The translations under genes were made by a program, and so were the position numbers. A stretch of 64,000 nt of DNA from Stenotrophomonas sp. ESTM1D_MKCIP4_1 (GTDB lineage: Bacteria; Pseudomonadota; Gammaproteobacteria; Xanthomonadales; Xanthomonadaceae): the NCBI RefSeq assembly GCF_003086895.1, contig NZ_CP026004.1:1896731-1960730 (forward strand), written 5' to 3'. Below, piece after piece: positions 56,932 to 64,000 of this stretch. Every line of letters starts with the position of its first letter. Within the stretch, counting starts at the first letter, position 1. The notes below the pieces were generated by a model. It had not been told where the DNA came from. It ran no database searches and saw nothing but the letters and a program-made list of their open reading frames with translations.

Positions 56932-59406
56932 GTGACCAGGTTGTCCCGCCGTCTGTCCGCCCGCCGCTTGCCGGCCCTGTCCCAGCGCCCGCTGGCCCGC
57001 GTTGCCTGCCTGCTGGCATTGGCGGTCACGCCCTGGCTGCAGGCCGCACCGGCCGCCCTGGAACGTGAGGTCAACACCTTCATCGGCAGCAAGGATGACG
57101 GCAACACCTTCCCGGGCGCATCGGCCCCGTTCGGCCTGATCCAGGTCAGCCCCATCGGCAGCCATTACTCGGGCTGGCGCTACGACGACGAGAAGATCCG
57201 CGGCTTCGGCCACTCCTTCCTGTCCGGCGCCGGTTGCTGGGAACAGGGCGGGCAGGTCTCGATCCTGCCGGTCACCGGCAGCATCGGCCCGGGAGGCGAT
57301 TTCGATACCGCCAATGCCAAGCAGTTCGATCACAAGGCTTACGCCTCGGCGTACACGCATGACGGTGAAGTCGGCCAGGCCGGCTATTACAAGGTGCGCC
57401 TGACCAGCTACGGCGGCATCGATGCCGAAGCCACCGCGCGCACCCGCGCGGCGGCCGAGCGCTATACCTTCAGCCAGCGTGGCGGCGAAGGCCATGTGCT
57501 GGTCAACGTCGGTCAGGCCAACGAACGTCACTCGGTCATCGGCAGCGTGATCGACGTGGTCGGTGACCGCGTGGTGGAAGGCAAGCTGGTCACCAAGAGC
57601 TTCTGCGGCGGGCACCAGTACACCACCTGGTTCCGCGTCGAGTTCGACCGTCCGTTCAAGGCGCATGGCACCTGGGGTGAGGGCGGCGGCCTGCCCAACG
57701 CGCGGCACAGCATGGAAGGCGAGCAGAAGCCAAACGGCGCCTGGTTGACCTTCGACCTGGCCAAGGGCCAGTCGGTCACCGCCGTGAGCGCGATTTCGCA
57801 CGTGGATGCCGAGGGTGCACGCACCAACCTGCGGGTCGAGGGCATGCAGGGCGGGGCACTGATCGGTTTCGACCGGATGCGTTCGCGGTCCCAGCAGGCC
57901 TGGCGCGAACAGCTGGCGCGGGTGCGCGTGCAGGGCGGCAGCGGTGATGACCGCACCGTCTTCTACAGCGCGCTGTACCACACGCTGCTGCAGCCGCTGA
58001 CCGGCAGCGATGCCGACGGCCGCTACCGCGGCTACGACGATGGCATCCACCGCGCCGATGGCTGGACCTATTACGAGTACTTCTCGCTGTGGGATACCTA
58101 CCGTGCCCAGAACCAGTGGCTGGCACTGACCCGCCCGGACGTGGCGCGCGACATCGGGCGCACCCTGCTGGCCATCGACGAACAGGGCGGCTGGCTGCCT
58201 CGCTGGGGCTACGCCAACTTCGAGACCAACATCATGACCGGCGACCCGGTCACGCCCTTCATGGTCGACCTGTGGCGCTTCGGCGCGCTCAAGGGCCGCG
58301 AAGCGCAGGCCTGGGATGCACTGCGCCGCAACGCGTTCGGCACGCCACCGCTGAATTCGCGGATGGCCGGGCGTTCGGGCAATCCCACCTACCTGGACAA
58401 GGGCTATGTGGTCTACGACCGCGCGTTCCCGTCCAAGGGCATGGATGTCGATCCGCATCACGGCGGTTCGGCCACGCTGGAATACGCCGTGGCCGACTGC
58501 GCGCTCTCGCAGATGGCCGATGGCCTGGGTCACGCCCAGGATGCGGCGACGCTGCGCGAACGTGGCCGCAACTGGCGCAAGGTATGGGATCCGCAGGTTC
58601 GCGACGCCGAGACGGGCTTTACCGGCTTCCCGCGCCCGCGCACCGAGGATGGCCAGTGGTACACGCCTGCAGACGGCCACTACAGCCCGCGCTCGCACCA
58701 CGGCTTCCATGAGGGCACCGCGTGGCAGTACCAGTGGCTGGCGCAGCAGGACGTGCCGGGCCTGGTGGAAGCGATGGACGGCCGTGAACAGGCCGGCCGC
58801 CGCCTGGATGCCTTCTTCGCGATGGATGCGCTGCAGGCCGATCCGCTCAATGCCGCGCGACGCGAGTGGGTGGTCGGCCCGTACAGCTACTACAACCAGT
58901 TCCGCTACAACCCCAACAACGAGCCGGATCTGCATTCGCCGTGGCTGTACACCCTCATCGGCCAGCCCTGGAAGACGGCGAACGTCCTGCGCGCTGCGCA
59001 GCAGCTGTTCACCAATGCGCCCAACGGCGTGACCGGCAATGACGACCTGGGCACGATGTCGGCCTGGTACCTGTTCAGCGCCATCGGTGTGTATCCGGCG
59101 GTGCCGGGCAGCGGTGAATTCCTGCTGCACACCCCGCGCTTTGCCAAGGTGGAAGTGGACATGGGCAACGGCCGGACCCTGCGCATCGACGCGCCGGGCG
59201 CCGACGGCCGTCGCCTGCAGTATGTGCAGGGCGTGCAGGTCGATGGCCAGGCCCATGCGCCGGTGTGGCTGGACTGGGACCGCCTGCAGCAGGGGCCGCG
59301 CGTGCGTTTTGCCCTGGATGGCCAGGCGCCGACGCAGGGCTGGGGCACGGCCGTGGCCGATCTGCCGGTGTCGTGGTGCGCTGCACCAGGCAGCCAGCTG
59401 CGATGA
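56932..59406 (+). CDS. GH92 exo-alpha-mannosidase
   Basis: An 824-aa exported glycoside hydrolase of family 92, a calcium-dependent exo-alpha-mannosidase acting on high-mannose glycans. Markers are NTFIGSKDDGNTFPGASAPF at the N-terminus, EYFSLWDTYRAQNQWLAL, FETNIMTGDPV and the C-terminal GNDDLGTMSAWYLFSAIGVY with FNYNPNNEPDLH-like FRYNPNNEPDLHSPWL before it. GTG 56932 is chosen because AAGGAG stands eight bases upstream and the protein then begins with a signal peptide (ACLLALAVTPWLQA). The frame is open farther upstream through the repeat. Divergent to the receptor gene and followed by lacI. Confidence 0.92.
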   Translation: MTRLSRRLSARRLPALSQRPLARVACLLALAVTPWLQAAPAALEREVNTFIGSKDDGNTFPGASAPFGLIQVSPIGSHYSGWRYDDEKIRGFGHSFLSGAGCWEQGGQVSILPVTGSIGPGGDFDTANAKQFDHKAYASAYTHDGEVGQAGYYKVRLTSYGGIDAEATARTRAAAERYTFSQRGGEGHVLVNVGQANERHSVIGSVIDVVGDRVVEGKLVTKSFCGGHQYTTWFRVEFDRPFKAHGTWGEGGGLPNARHSMEGEQKPNGAWLTFDLAKGQSVTAVSAISHVDAEGARTNLRVEGMQGGALIGFDRMRSRSQQAWREQLARVRVQGGSGDDRTVFYSALYHTLLQPLTGSDADGRYRGYDDGIHRADGWTYYEYFSLWDTYRAQNQWLALTRPDVARDIGRTLLAIDEQGGWLPRWGYANFETNIMTGDPVTPFMVDLWRFGALKGREAQAWDALRRNAFGTPPLNSRMAGRSGNPTYLDKGYVVYDRAFPSKGMDVDPHHGGSATLEYAVADCALSQMADGLGHAQDAATLRERGRNWRKVWDPQVRDAETGFTGFPRPRTEDGQWYTPADGHYSPRSHHGFHEGTAWQYQWLAQQDVPGLVEAMDGREQAGRRLDAFFAMDALQADPLNAARREWVVGPYSYYNQFRYNPNNEPDLHSPWLYTLIGQPWKTANVLRAAQQLFTNAPNGVTGNDDLGTMSAWYLFSAIGVYPAVPGSGEFLLHTPRFAKVEVDMGNGRTLRIDAPGADGRRLQYVQGVQVDGQAHAPVWLDWDRLQQGPRVRFALDGQAPTQGWGTAVADLPVSWCAAPGSQLR

Positions 59407-59502
59407 TCGGCGCTGTGCCGTTCGCGGCTATCCAGCGAACGGCACGGCACGACCGGGTCACGATCCATTAGGCTTGAGGCTCCAGCGGAGTCCGGGAAGA
59501 CG

Positions 59503-60552
59503 ATGAACGACACCAGCGACAGTTCCAGCAAGCGTTCCGGCAAGGCGGTGACGGTGACTGACATCGCCCGTGCCATCGGCGTTTCGCGCGCGACCGTGTC
59601 GCTGGTGCTGCGCGGCAGCCCGCTGGTCAACGTTGATACCCGGGCCAAGGTCGAGGCCGAGCTGCGCCGCCAGCGCTACGTCTACAACCGTGCAGCGGCC
59701 AATCTGCGTCGACGCACCTCGTCGAGCATCGCGCTGGTCATCAACGACCTGTCCAATCCATTTTTCGCCGAATTCGCTTCCGGCGTGGACGAGGCACTGG
59801 GCGGGCGCGGTTACGTGACCCTGCTGGGCAGCACGGGTGAGTCGCCCGAACGCCAGCAGGCGGTGCTGTCCACCCTCATGGAACACACCCCGGCAGGCCT
59901 GATCCTGTCGCCTGCCGAAGGCAGCGATGCGACGCGGGTCCGGCAGGCGCTGGGCGCCAATGCCAACGTGCTGCTGTTCAACCGCGAGCTTGAAGGTGCC
60001 GACTGGGACTTCCTGACCCTGGACAACCAGCACGGCGCCTACCTGGCCACCCGCCACCTGATCGAACGTGGCCACCGCCAGATCGCTTTCTTCGGCGGGC
60101 ATGCCGATTCCAGTTCCTGCCATCAGCGGCGTACCGGTTTCCAGCAGGCGCTGGCCGAGGCTGGGCTGTCGCTGCCGCCGGGCTGGATGATCGAATCGGC
60201 GCCGAACCGTCTGGAAGCCGCCGCGCGCACCGACGAACTGTTCGTCGATGGCCACCGGCCGAGTGCTGCGGTCTGCTACAACGACACCGTCGCGCTGGGG
60301 CTGATGCTGGGCCTGAACTCGCGCGGGATCCGTCCGGGTGGCGATTTCGCGGTCACCGGGTTCGATGACATTTCCGAAGCGTCGGTGGCGGTACCGCCGC
60401 TGACCACGCTCACCGCCGATCCGCGCGAGCGGGGCCGGCAGGCTGCGGCACTGCTGTTGCAGCGCCTGGACGACCCGGATGCACCGCCACAGCGCACCGT
60501 CGCCCCGGTGCAGCTGCGCATCCGCGAAAGCAGTGCCGCGCGGCCGAACTGA
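59503..60552 (+). CDS. LacI-family transcriptional regulator
   Basis: A 349-aa repressor. The HTH (VTDIARAIGVSRATVSLVLR) and hinge are at the N-terminus; the periplasmic-binding-protein-like domain (IALVINDLSNPFFAEFASG, LIERGHRQIAFFGG, ICYNDT-like VCYNDTVALGLM) binds an effector, presumably mannose, fructose or a derivative. It lies 96 bp after the mannosidase gene and probably acts on the TTnnATCGATnnAA sites in this locus. Confidence 0.92.
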   Translation: MNDTSDSSSKRSGKAVTVTDIARAIGVSRATVSLVLRGSPLVNVDTRAKVEAELRRQRYVYNRAAANLRRRTSSSIALVINDLSNPFFAEFASGVDEALGGRGYVTLLGSTGESPERQQAVLSTLMEHTPAGLILSPAEGSDATRVRQALGANANVLLFNRELEGADWDFLTLDNQHGAYLATRHLIERGHRQIAFFGGHADSSSCHQRRTGFQQALAEAGLSLPPGWMIESAPNRLEAAARTDELFVDGHRPSAAVCYNDTVALGLMLGLNSRGIRPGGDFAVTGFDDISEASVAVPPLTTLTADPRERGRQAAALLLQRLDDPDAPPQRTVAPVQLRIRESSAARPN

Positions 60553-60615
60553 TCTTCTACGACCTTTTCCCTTCCACGTACCAACGACCTACACGCGCAT
60601 CGAGGCGCGAACCGC

Positions 60616-61929
60616 ATGCCGATTTCCGCAACGCCCCGTCCATCGGGATCCAACAGCAGCCAGGCGCCGGTGATGAATGCCCGCGCGGCCCTGTGGGTGG
60701 CCACCACCATCTTCTTCATGTGGGGCTTCCTGACCAGCCTCAACGATGTGCTGATCCCGCACCTGAAGGCGGTGTTCGAGCTGAACTACACCCGCGCCAT
60801 GCTGGTGCAGTTCACCTTTTTCGGCGCGTACTTCCTGATGTCGGTGCCGGCCGGCCGGCTGGTGGCGCGGCTGGGTTACAAGAAGGGCATCATCGCCGGC
60901 CTGCTGATCGCCAGCGTCGGTGCGCTCGGCTTCTGGCCATCGGCGGCGCTGCGCACCTATGACGCCTTCCTGGCCTCGCTGTTCGTGCTGGCCACCGGCA
61001 TTACCGTGCTGCAGGTGGCGGCCAACCCGTACGTAGCGCTGCTGGGGCCGGAAAAGACCGCCTCCAGTCGCCTCACCCTGGCCCAGGCATTGAACTCGCT
61101 GGGGACCACGCTGGCGCCGATGTTCGGCGGCTTCCTGATCCTGAGCACCGCGGTGAAGAGCGGTGATGAGATCAAGGCGATGCCGGTGGCCGAGCAGCTG
61201 GCCTACCGCGCTGCGGAAGCGCAGTCGGTGCAGGGTCCTTATGTGGGCCTGGCCATCGCGCTGGTGCTGCTGGCGGTGTTCGTGTTCCTGTTCCGCCTGC
61301 CCAGCCTGACCGAATCCACCGAGCAGGCCGACACCAGCCACCACACCCTGCTGGATGCACTGAAGCACCCGCACGTGCTGTTCGGCGTGCTGGCCATCTT
61401 CTTCTACGTGGGTGCCGAGGTGTCCATCGGCAGCCTGATGGTGAATTATCTGGCACTGCCTGAGATCGGTGGCATGTCCGAGGCGCAGGCGACCTGGTAC
61501 GTGTCGATGTACTGGGGCGGCGCCATGATCGGCCGCTTCGCAGGCGCGTGGCTGCTGGCCAAGTACTCGCCGCGCCGCCTGCTGGCGGGTTTCGCGCTGG
61601 CCAACGTGGTGCTGCTGGCGGTTACCCTGGGCTCGGGCGGCAAGGTTGCGCTGTACGGCATCGTGGCCACCGGCCTGTTCAATTCCATCATGTTCCCGAC
61701 CATCTTCTCGCTGGCCATCGAACGCCTGGGTCCGCTGACCAACAAGGCGTCCAGCCTGCTGATCATGGCCATCGTCGGTGGCGCCATCATTCCGCTGCTG
61801 CAGGGCATGCTGGCCGATCGCATCGGCCTGCACCTGAGCTTCGTGCTGCCGGTGGTCTGCTACGTCTACATCATCTTCTATGGTCTGGTGGGCTCGCGCC
61901 CGCCGGCCGTCGGCGCGCAGGGAGGCTGA
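60616..61929 (+). CDS. FucP/GluP-type sugar MFS transporter
   Basis: A 437-aa twelve-helix inner-membrane proton symporter of the fucose/glucose-galactose group. Characteristic are TTIFFMWGFLTSLNDVLIPH (20 residues), FTFFGAYFLMSVPAGRL and ATGITVLQVAANPYVALLGP. In this operon it most likely imports mannose released by GH92. It is followed by the kinase gene after 7 bp. Confidence 0.9.
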   Translation: MPISATPRPSGSNSSQAPVMNARAALWVATTIFFMWGFLTSLNDVLIPHLKAVFELNYTRAMLVQFTFFGAYFLMSVPAGRLVARLGYKKGIIAGLLIASVGALGFWPSAALRTYDAFLASLFVLATGITVLQVAANPYVALLGPEKTASSRLTLAQALNSLGTTLAPMFGGFLILSTAVKSGDEIKAMPVAEQLAYRAAEAQSVQGPYVGLAIALVLLAVFVFLFRLPSLTESTEQADTSHHTLLDALKHPHVLFGVLAIFFYVGAEVSIGSLMVNYLALPEIGGMSEAQATWYVSMYWGGAMIGRFAGAWLLAKYSPRRLLAGFALANVVLLAVTLGSGGKVALYGIVATGLFNSIMFPTIFSLAIERLGPLTNKASSLLIMAIVGGAIIPLLQGMLADRIGLHLSFVLPVVCYVYIIFYGLVGSRPPAVGAQGG

Positions 61930-61936
61930 GTCCGGA

Positions 61937-62932
61937 ATGGGTGCCATTGTCTGCTTCGGCGAAATTTTGATCGATCTACTAGCGCAGCCGCCGGCCTCGG
62001 CCGACACCCCGCGCGCGTTCCTGCAGTACGCCGGCGGTGCGCCGGCCAACGTCGCTGTGGCCGCCGCGCGGCTGGGTGCGAAGACCCAGTTCGTCGGCAT
62101 GCTGGGCCGCGACATGTTCGGTGACTTCCTGGCGGAAAGCCTGGTCGAGCACGGCGTGGGCACCGACTACATCGTGCGCACCGATGCGGCCAAGACCGCG
62201 CTGGCCTTCGTCGCCCTGGACGCGACCGGCGAACGCAGCTTCAGTTTCTACCGCCCCCCGGCGGCGGACCTGCTGTTCCGTGACAGCGATTTCCAGGCAG
62301 CCTGCCTGGACAACGCGCAGTGCTTCCATGTGTGCTCCAACAGCCTGACCGAACCGGCCATCGCCGAGGCGACCTTCGCCGGCATGGACCGTGCCCGCGC
62401 GGCCGGTGCAGTGGTCAGCCTGGACCTCAATCTGCGTCCGGCGCTGTGGCCGGCCGACGTCGATCCGACGCCCTGGCTGTGGCAGGCGCTGGAGCGTGCC
62501 GACCTGGTCAAGCTGTCGCGCGAAGAACTGGATTACCTGGCCGCACCGCTCGGCGCTGGCGGCGAGGCTGCTGTCCTGCAGCGCCTGCTGGCCGCGCAGG
62601 CGCGCTGGGTCATCGTCACCGACGGCGCCGCAACGCTGCACTGGTACACCCGCGAACAGCAGGGCCAGGTGACCAGCTTCAACGTGGCCGCAGTTGATAC
62701 GACCGCGGCGGGCGATGCCTTCGTGGGCGGCGTGCTGGTCGGCCTGCTGGAGCGCGGCGGTGCCGGCGCCGGCTTCGCCGCGTTCTGCCAGGACCCGCAG
62801 GCCATCGCTGCCACGCTGCGCTTCGGCGCCGCCGTGGGTGCACTGGCCGTTACCCGCAAGGGCGCGTTCGCCGCGATGCCCTCACTTGATGAAGTGCAGC
62901 AGCTGCTGCAGGCACAGGATCTTCCCGCATGA
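61937..62932 (+). CDS. PfkB-family fructokinase
   Basis: A 331-aa ribokinase-family enzyme. YAGGAPANVAVAAARLGA is the first signature and VDTTAAGDAFVGGVLVGLL holds the anion hole and catalytic Asp. It should phosphorylate fructose to fructose-6-phosphate. The ATG is downstream of GGAGG. Codons 10-15 (ATTTTGATCGATCTACTA) are unusually AT-rich and contain a near-copy of the locus operator. ATGA overlap with the next gene. Confidence 0.9.
   Translation: MGAIVCFGEILIDLLAQPPASADTPRAFLQYAGGAPANVAVAAARLGAKTQFVGMLGRDMFGDFLAESLVEHGVGTDYIVRTDAAKTALAFVALDATGERSFSFYRPPAADLLFRDSDFQAACLDNAQCFHVCSNSLTEPAIAEATFAGMDRARAAGAVVSLDLNLRPALWPADVDPTPWLWQALERADLVKLSREELDYLAAPLGAGGEAAVLQRLLAAQARWVIVTDGAATLHWYTREQQGQVTSFNVAAVDTTAAGDAFVGGVLVGLLERGGAGAGFAAFCQDPQAIAATLRFGAAVGALAVTRKGAFAAMPSLDEVQQLLQAQDLPA
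61966..61979. promoter_or_regulatory. Possible operator inside the fructokinase gene
   Basis: TTTGATCGATCTAC differs from TTnnATCGATnnAA only at the last base. It is in coding sequence, so chance is possible, but the codons used are rare for this genome. Confidence 0.35.
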
Positions 62933-64000
62933 GCACCGCGCCCGATTTCCGTTCGCCCGCCTTCCTGCGTGCGCACATCGCCGACACGATGGCGTTCTAC
63001 CACCCGCGCTGCATCGACCCGAACGGCGGCTTCTTCCATTACTTCCGTGATGACGGCAGCATCTACGACGCCAGCCATCGTCATCTGGTGAGCAGTACAC
63101 GCTTCGTCTTCAACTACGCGATGGCCTACCGCGAGTTCCGCAATGCCGAGTACCGCGAGGCGGTCGAGCACGGCGTGCGCTACCTGCGCGAGGTGCACCG
63201 CAACCCGGCCACCGGGGGCTATGCCTGGACCCTGCGCGACGGCAAGGTCGAGGACGATATGAACCACTGCTATGGCGTGGCCTTCGTGCTGCTGGCCTAC
63301 AGCTGCGCGCTGAAAGCCGGTGTCGAGCAGGCCCGCGCGTGGATGGACGAAACCTGGCAGCTGCTGGAAGCGCGCTTCTGGGAGCCGCAGCACGGCCTGT
63401 ACAAGGACGAGGCGGATGGCCAGTGGAACTTCACCGGCTACCGCGGCCAGAACGCCAACATGCACATGTGCGAGGCCATGCTGGCCGCGTTCGAGGCCAG
63501 TGGCGAGCAGCGCTACGTCGCCCGCGCGCTGCAGCTGGCCGACAACATGACCCGCCGCCAGGCCGCCAAGGCCGGTGGCCTGGTCTGGGAACACTACGAT
63601 GTGAACTGGGAGATCGACTGGGATTACAACCTCGACAATCCCAAGCACCTGTTCCGCCCGTGGGGCTTCCAGCCCGGCCACCAGACCGAGTGGGCCAAGC
63701 TGCTGCTGATCCTGGACCGGCACGTGCAGGCTGACTGGCTGGTGCCGACGGCGCAGCATCTGTTCGATGTGGCCGTGGAGCGCAGCTGGGACGAGGCACG
63801 TGGTGGCCTGTACTACGGCTTCGCGCCGGAATCGCGCCGCCAGCCGGGCATGGACGGCGCACCGATCGGCGGCGACAGCTTCGTCTGTGACGACGACAAG
63901 TACTTCTGGGTGCAGGCCGAGACCCTGGCCACCGCCGCGCTGATGGCCAAGCGTACCGGCGACGACCGTTACTGGCAGTGGTACGAGCGCATCTGGGCGT
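62929..64000 (+). CDS. AGE-family epimerase/isomerase, probable mannose isomerase (partial)
   Basis: 357 codons of an N-acylglucosamine-2-epimerase/YihS-type (alpha/alpha)6 barrel, running off the window end. SSTRFVFNYAMAYREF, EDDMNHCYGVAFVLLAY, GQNANMHMCEAMLAAFE and the active-site RPWGFQPGHQTEWAKLL are seen. Coupling to a fructokinase and to a mannosidase/transporter set makes mannose-to-fructose isomerisation the likely reaction; GlcNAc epimerisation is the alternative. The start overlaps the kinase stop (ATGA). Confidence 0.88.
   Translation, partial: MSTAPDFRSPAFLRAHIADTMAFYHPRCIDPNGGFFHYFRDDGSIYDASHRHLVSSTRFVFNYAMAYREFRNAEYREAVEHGVRYLREVHRNPATGGYAWTLRDGKVEDDMNHCYGVAFVLLAYSCALKAGVEQARAWMDETWQLLEARFWEPQHGLYKDEADGQWNFTGYRGQNANMHMCEAMLAAFEASGEQRYVARALQLADNMTRRQAAKAGGLVWEHYDVNWEIDWDYNLDNPKHLFRPWGFQPGHQTEWAKLLLILDRHVQADWLVPTAQHLFDVAVERSWDEARGGLYYGFAPESRRQPGMDGAPIGGDSFVCDDDKYFWVQAETLATAALMAKRTGDDRYWQWYERIWA

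Overview
The window is GC-rich Gammaproteobacterial chromosome. I infer a Stenotrophomonas species of the maltophilia group. The grounds are the GTAG-ended inverted repeats of the SMAG type scattered between genes, a LexA box of the Xanthomonadaceae form, and the gene families themselves (yjbEFGH/gfc-type export genes, thrABC, a his operon led by a TrpR-family gene, an N-glycan utilisation locus). No marker gene that would fix the species is present.

Layout. 1-7000 is the end of an exopolysaccharide region: the C-terminus of a sugar-1-phosphate transferase, a Wzb-like phosphatase, and on the minus strand a small Gly/Thr-rich secreted protein, a Wza-type export protein, GfcB-, GfcC- and YjbH-like proteins, plus a PAP2 membrane phosphatase. 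At 7120 lies a tRNA-Arg(CCT) whose 3' 50 bp is repeated exactly at 19587-19636. The roughly 12.4 kb between the copies is an integrated, degraded prophage. It keeps an integrase, a small HTH protein, a beheaded cytosine methyltransferase joined directly to a tail-gene fragment, a receptor-binding module with an SGNH esterase domain, and cargo: a HipA-like kinase paired with a HipS-HIRAN fusion, a Schlafen/AlbA_2 protein, and umuDC under a LexA box.

19800-32900 is core genome: small peptides, MarC, a PAS histidine kinase with its receiver, a divergent operon of a triple-receiver hybrid kinase, CheR-type, CheB-type and receiver-kinase proteins, a BLUF photoreceptor, a choloylglycine-hydrolase-family enzyme, an AraC regulator and a DMT transporter. 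33000-38000 is thrL-thrABC. 38140 is an FNR-type regulator, 39031 hisS, and 40598-48034 a TrpR-family gene followed by hisGDCBHAFIE with nearly all genes overlapping. 48099 is an exported phosphoesterase.

49796-64000 reads as one N-glycan/mannose regulon. It comprises glucokinase-glycosylasparaginase-CutC, a TonB-dependent receptor, a GH92 alpha-mannosidase, a LacI regulator, a FucP-type sugar transporter, a PfkB fructokinase and an AGE-family (mannose) isomerase. A shared palindrome TTnnATCGATnnAA lies in front of three transcription units and is the probable LacI operator. The likely flow is: outer-membrane uptake, mannose trimming by GH92, removal of the GlcNAc-Asn core by the asparaginase, then mannose to fructose to fructose-6-phosphate.

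The most unusual candidate system is the kinase/HipS-HIRAN pair at the left end of the prophage. A duplicated module of two tiny genes, one copy inside and one just outside the prophage, is also worth attention.
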